From assembly GCA_963806395.1 (NCBI GenBank), contig CAWDYI010000017.1:1-64000 (forward strand): 64,000 nucleotides of DNA. Direction: 5' to 3'. The position numbers and the translations under genes were made by a program. Source of the DNA: DASSUW01 sp963806395 (lineage in GTDB: Bacteria; Actinomycetota; Thermoleophilia; Solirubrobacterales; Solirubrobacteraceae). The notes under the pieces were generated by a model that saw only the letters and a program-made list of their open reading frames with translations, had not been told where the DNA came from and searched no databases. This document shows positions 61,511-64,000 of this stretch, piece by piece (within the stretch, counting starts at the first letter, position 1; every line of letters starts with the position of its first letter).

Positions 61511-62812
61511 ATGGATGCTCGCTCGGAGTTGTTGGTCCGCTACGGCGGACCGTTCGCGCCCGAGGTCGTCGCGTCGGCCTCCGGGTCGTTCGTGGAGACG
61601 GTAGACGGCCGCCGCGTGCTCGACTTCACGGCCGGGCAGATCTGCGCCACCATCGGCCACAACCATCCGCGCGTGGTGGCGGCGATCGCGGAGGCCTGCC
61701 GGACCGTCATGCACTTGAACGCGTGGACGTTGTCCGAGCCCGTGCTGGCGCTCGCTGAGCGCCTGGTTGCGACGCTGCCCGCGTCGCTGGACCGGGCGAT
61801 GTTCCTCTCGACGGGCGGCGAGGGGATCGAGGCCGCGGTACGGATGGCGAAGCTCGTGGGTGGCGGGTTCGAGGTCGTGTCGCTGACGCGCAGCTGGCAC
61901 GGGCTGACGGCGGGCGCCGGCGCGCTCACGCTCGCAAGCGGACGGCGCGGCTACGGCCCGACGCTCCCGGGCGCGTTCGCGCTGCCGGCGCCGTACGCCT
62001 ATCGCTGCCCGGTCCGGCACTGCGATGGTGACTGTGACTGCACGTGCCTGGAGGCGGGCTTTGATCTGTTCGACCAGGCGTCGGTCGGCGCGCCGGCCGC
62101 GGTCGTGGCGGAGCCGGTGCTCTCCGCCGGCGGTGTCATCGTGCCGCCGCCCGGTTACTTCCTGCGCCTGGCCGAGCTGTGCGCCGAGCGCGGGATGGCG
62201 CTGATCCTCGACGAGTGCCAGACCGGACTTGGGCGCCTCGGAGCGATGTACGGGTTCGAGCGCTTCGGCGTCGTGCCCGACTATCTCGTGTTGTCGAAGA
62301 CGCTCGGCGGCGGCGTGCCGATCAGTGCGGTCGTGACGACGGCGGCGAACGAGCGCGCGTGCTTCGAGCGCGGATTCGTGCACGTGACATCGCACGTGTC
62401 CGACCCGATGCCGGCGGCGGCCGCCCTGGCGGTGCTCGACGTCGTCGAGCAGGACGGGCTGGCTGCGGCGGCGCAGGTGCGCGGCGAGCGCCTGATGGCA
62501 GGGCTGGGGGAGCTCCAGCAGCGCCACGAGGCAATCGGTGACGTACGTGGGATGGGACTGCTGGTCGGGCTCGAGCTGGTCGAGGATCGCGACACGCGCG
62601 TGCCCGCCCATGCACTCGGCGCGGAGCTGACCGAGGAGTGCGAGCGCTGCGGGCTGTCGGTCAACCTCGTTCGCGGCCGCGCCGGCGGTGCCGCGAACTG
62701 CGTTCGGATGGCGCCGCCGCTGACGATCTCCGAGGACGAGATCGACCTCGCGGTGACGATCCTCGACGAGTCGCTCACCACCGTGCTGGACCGCGCCGCG
62801 GCCCACTCCTGA
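61511..62812 (+). CDS. Class III aminotransferase resembling 2,2-dialkylglycine decarboxylase
   Basis: The 433-aa PLP enzyme has Lys263 (YLVLSKTLGGGVPISAV) as internal aldimine and Asp234 (LILDECQTGLGR). Trp129 (SWHGLTAG) and Gln43 in LDFTAGQICATIGHNHP match the residues that set dialkylglycine decarboxylase apart from plain aminotransferases; this residue match is from memory. Five cysteines lie within 14 residues (166-179, CPVRHC, DCDCTC). ATG 61511 is chosen; the longer frame has no family similarity. Expected activity is decarboxylation-dependent transamination of alpha,alpha-dialkyl or other amino acids. Confidence 0.82.
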   Translation: MDARSELLVRYGGPFAPEVVASASGSFVETVDGRRVLDFTAGQICATIGHNHPRVVAAIAEACRTVMHLNAWTLSEPVLALAERLVATLPASLDRAMFLSTGGEGIEAAVRMAKLVGGGFEVVSLTRSWHGLTAGAGALTLASGRRGYGPTLPGAFALPAPYAYRCPVRHCDGDCDCTCLEAGFDLFDQASVGAPAAVVAEPVLSAGGVIVPPPGYFLRLAELCAERGMALILDECQTGLGRLGAMYGFERFGVVPDYLVLSKTLGGGVPISAVVTTAANERACFERGFVHVTSHVSDPMPAAAALAVLDVVEQDGLAAAAQVRGERLMAGLGELQQRHEAIGDVRGMGLLVGLELVEDRDTRVPAHALGAELTEECERCGLSVNLVRGRAGGAANCVRMAPPLTISEDEIDLAVTILDESLTTVLDRAAAHS

Positions 62813-62841
62813 CCCGGTGCCTGTACGATGGGCGAACTGCC

Positions 62842-63351
62842 ATGTCACTGATCGAACCCGCGTCGAGCCGCACGCTCGACCCGCTCCAGAGCGTCCTCGC
62901 TCATCTCCCCGACGGCATGTACGGGACCTACGAGGGCCTGTGCAACTTCATGCTCATCGACCCGGCGGTGCCGTCGCACGTCAAGGAAGGGCTCCGCTAC
63001 CTCTCGGCCGTGACGATCGGCTGCGAGTTCTGCCGTGAGTTCAGGGAGAGCGATCCGGACGGGGCACGCCTCCTGCCGGACGAGTTCTACGCCGAGGTCG
63101 CCGGCGGGTCGCCGGACTGGGAGGCGCTGGTCGGTGCCGAGTGGGCGCCGATCTTCGACATGGCCGTCGAGACCCTCGCCGGCGAGCGGGTCTCCGACGC
63201 GACGATGGAGCGCCTGAAGGCGTCGTTCAGCGACGCGCAGATCGTGCAGTCGCTCTTCTACATGCTGCTGATCGGCGCCTCGCACCGCTTCTCGCACGCC
63301 CTCGGCGTCGAGGCGGTCTGCCGCGTCCCGGCGCGGCTCATCAGCGGCTAG
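62842..63351 (+). CDS. Carboxymuconolactone decarboxylase/AhpD-fold protein
   Basis: The 169-aa all-helical protein has a CMD-like redox CxxC (GCEFCREF, about 53-60) and conserved His in ASHRFSHALG near the C-terminus. These residues resemble AhpD-type alkylhydroperoxidase. It follows the aminotransferase by 29 bp and may be cotranscribed. Specific function unknown. Confidence 0.72.
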   Translation: MSLIEPASSRTLDPLQSVLAHLPDGMYGTYEGLCNFMLIDPAVPSHVKEGLRYLSAVTIGCEFCREFRESDPDGARLLPDEFYAEVAGGSPDWEALVGAEWAPIFDMAVETLAGERVSDATMERLKASFSDAQIVQSLFYMLLIGASHRFSHALGVEAVCRVPARLISG

Positions 63352-64000
63352 AGCGCCCGGACGCCGGGCAGCACGCGCTCGGCGAACAGCTCGAGCGACC
63401 GCCGGGCGACGTCGGCCCGCATCCCCGGCAACAGCGTCCAGAAGCTGAAGTGCGTGAACGGCACGCGCGCATGCATCTCCGTGATCTGCGCGAGCACGTC
63501 CTCGGGCGTGCCGACGAGGCACCCGCCGGGCAGCGGCCCGTCAGGGTCCGGCGCGTCCGACGTGCGGTCGCCGGCGTCGGCGAACCAGCGCTGGTACTGC
63601 TCGTGCTGGTAGTGGAGGTGCGGTGCGGCGAGCTCGTGCGCGCGGTCGGGATCCTCGTCGACGAACACGTCCGCGACCGCTGCGATCTCGTGGTCGGCCG
63701 GATCGCGGCCGTGCTCCCGCAGCGCCGCGGTGTAGATCGCGTAGTCGACCGCGCACAGCTCCGGATCGAAGTCGGCGAACTGCAGGTGATGGCCGGCGGC
63801 GGCGGCGCGCCGGAGCGGCTTCTCGCTCCGGCCGCCGATCCAGATCGGCACCGGACGCTGGACCGGCGGCGGCGTGACCCGGACGGCGTCGAAGCGGTGG
63901 AAGCGGCCGTCGTAGCTGAACGGCTCGCCGCTCAGCGCCAGCTTCAGCACGTCGATGCCCTCGCGGGTGCGCGCGGACCGCTCGCGGTGATCGATGCCGA
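63348..64000 (-). CDS. LLM-class flavin-dependent oxidoreductase (partial, start outside window)
   Basis: C-terminal 217 residues or so of a luciferase-like monooxygenase. Family pieces are RERSARTREGIDVLKLALSG, FHRFDAVRVTPPPVQRPVPI, WIGGRSEKPLRRAAAAGH and VGTPEDVLAQI. The 5' end lies beyond 64000; a visible ATG at 63950 is internal. F420 versus FMN use cannot be read. The TAG overlaps the preceding convergent stop. Confidence 0.85.
   Translation of the reverse strand, partial: GIDHRERSARTREGIDVLKLALSGEPFSYDGRFHRFDAVRVTPPPVQRPVPIWIGGRSEKPLRRAAAAGHHLQFADFDPELCAVDYAIYTAALREHGRDPADHEIAAVADVFVDEDPDRAHELAAPHLHYQHEQYQRWFADAGDRTSDAPDPDGPLPGGCLVGTPEDVLAQITEMHARVPFTHFSFWTLLPGMRADVARRSLELFAERVLPGVRAL

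Overview
The window is a very GC-rich, densely packed chromosomal segment with many GTG/TTG starts and 4-bp stop/start overlaps. Gene content points to an actinobacterium of class Thermoleophilia (Solirubrobacter/Conexibacter-like). The clues are caa3-type oxidase operons with an A2-type subunit I, a secreted collagen-like protein with a 'VALGGTSYAA' leader, SpoIIE/stressosome genes, choice-of-anchor-Q proteins and DUF559-type solo genes. Placement is by gene style only; there is no rRNA. No insertion sequence, prophage, integrase or CRISPR array was seen, so the segment reads as ordinary chromosome.

Layout. (1) 1-10991, minus strand: one long exopolysaccharide/cell-surface glycan operon. It starts with an 86-aa helical protein and a nucleotide-sugar dehydrogenase. 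Then come a LuxR-type response regulator, a polyprenyl-phosphate sugar transferase, a GT2 glycosyltransferase, an FAD oxidoreductase, an NAD-epimerase, a Wzx-like flippase, a GT-C-like membrane protein and a secreted dimethylformamidase-beta-like protein. Nearly all junctions overlap. The last four genes carry at least 16 frame breaks and one nonsense codon. (2) 11217-18489, plus: a second orphan response regulator, then housekeeping genes acpS, nnr, a CBS protein, alr, a CCA-adding/HD nucleotidyltransferase, an AbiEi/DUF559-like protein, a HIT protein and a cold-shock protein. (3) 18539-23781: secreted hypothetical, a GAF-GAF-GGDEF-HD-GYP protein, a lipoprotein, a zinc-ribbon protein and a GT4 glycosyltransferase.

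(4) 23794-38193: a respiratory block. A cytochrome c-cupredoxin lipoprotein faces an operon for an A2-type caa3 oxidase (ctaC-cytochrome c, ctaD, a duplicated UspA-like protein, ctaE, a 35-aa membrane peptide, ctaG). A second operon (ctaC, A1-type ctaD, ctaB) lies at 34678-38193. Between them, on the plus strand, sit two tiny membrane proteins and a complete RsbU-R-S-T-X stressosome-type module with no sigma factor beside it.

(5) 38235-52082: metabolic and envelope genes (PaaG-like hydratase, epimerase, PAP2, a flippase-like UPF0104 protein, thioredoxin reductase, subtilase, beta-oxidation enzymes, rhodanese, NUDIX, OsmC, DUF1015, CAP protein) and tRNA-Pro(UGG). (6) 52139-64000: an 11-residue-repeat solenoid membrane protein, a frame-broken DHA2 drug exporter, two large secreted proteins, a DHFR-like reductase, and a dialkylglycine-decarboxylase-like aminotransferase divergent from an HTH-cupin regulator. 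A carboxymuconolactone-decarboxylase-like protein and a truncated LLM flavin oxidoreductase close the window.

The best leads for something under-described are the stressosome module between two oxidase operons, the duplicated-domain protein and micro-proteins inside the oxidase operons, and the solenoid membrane protein.
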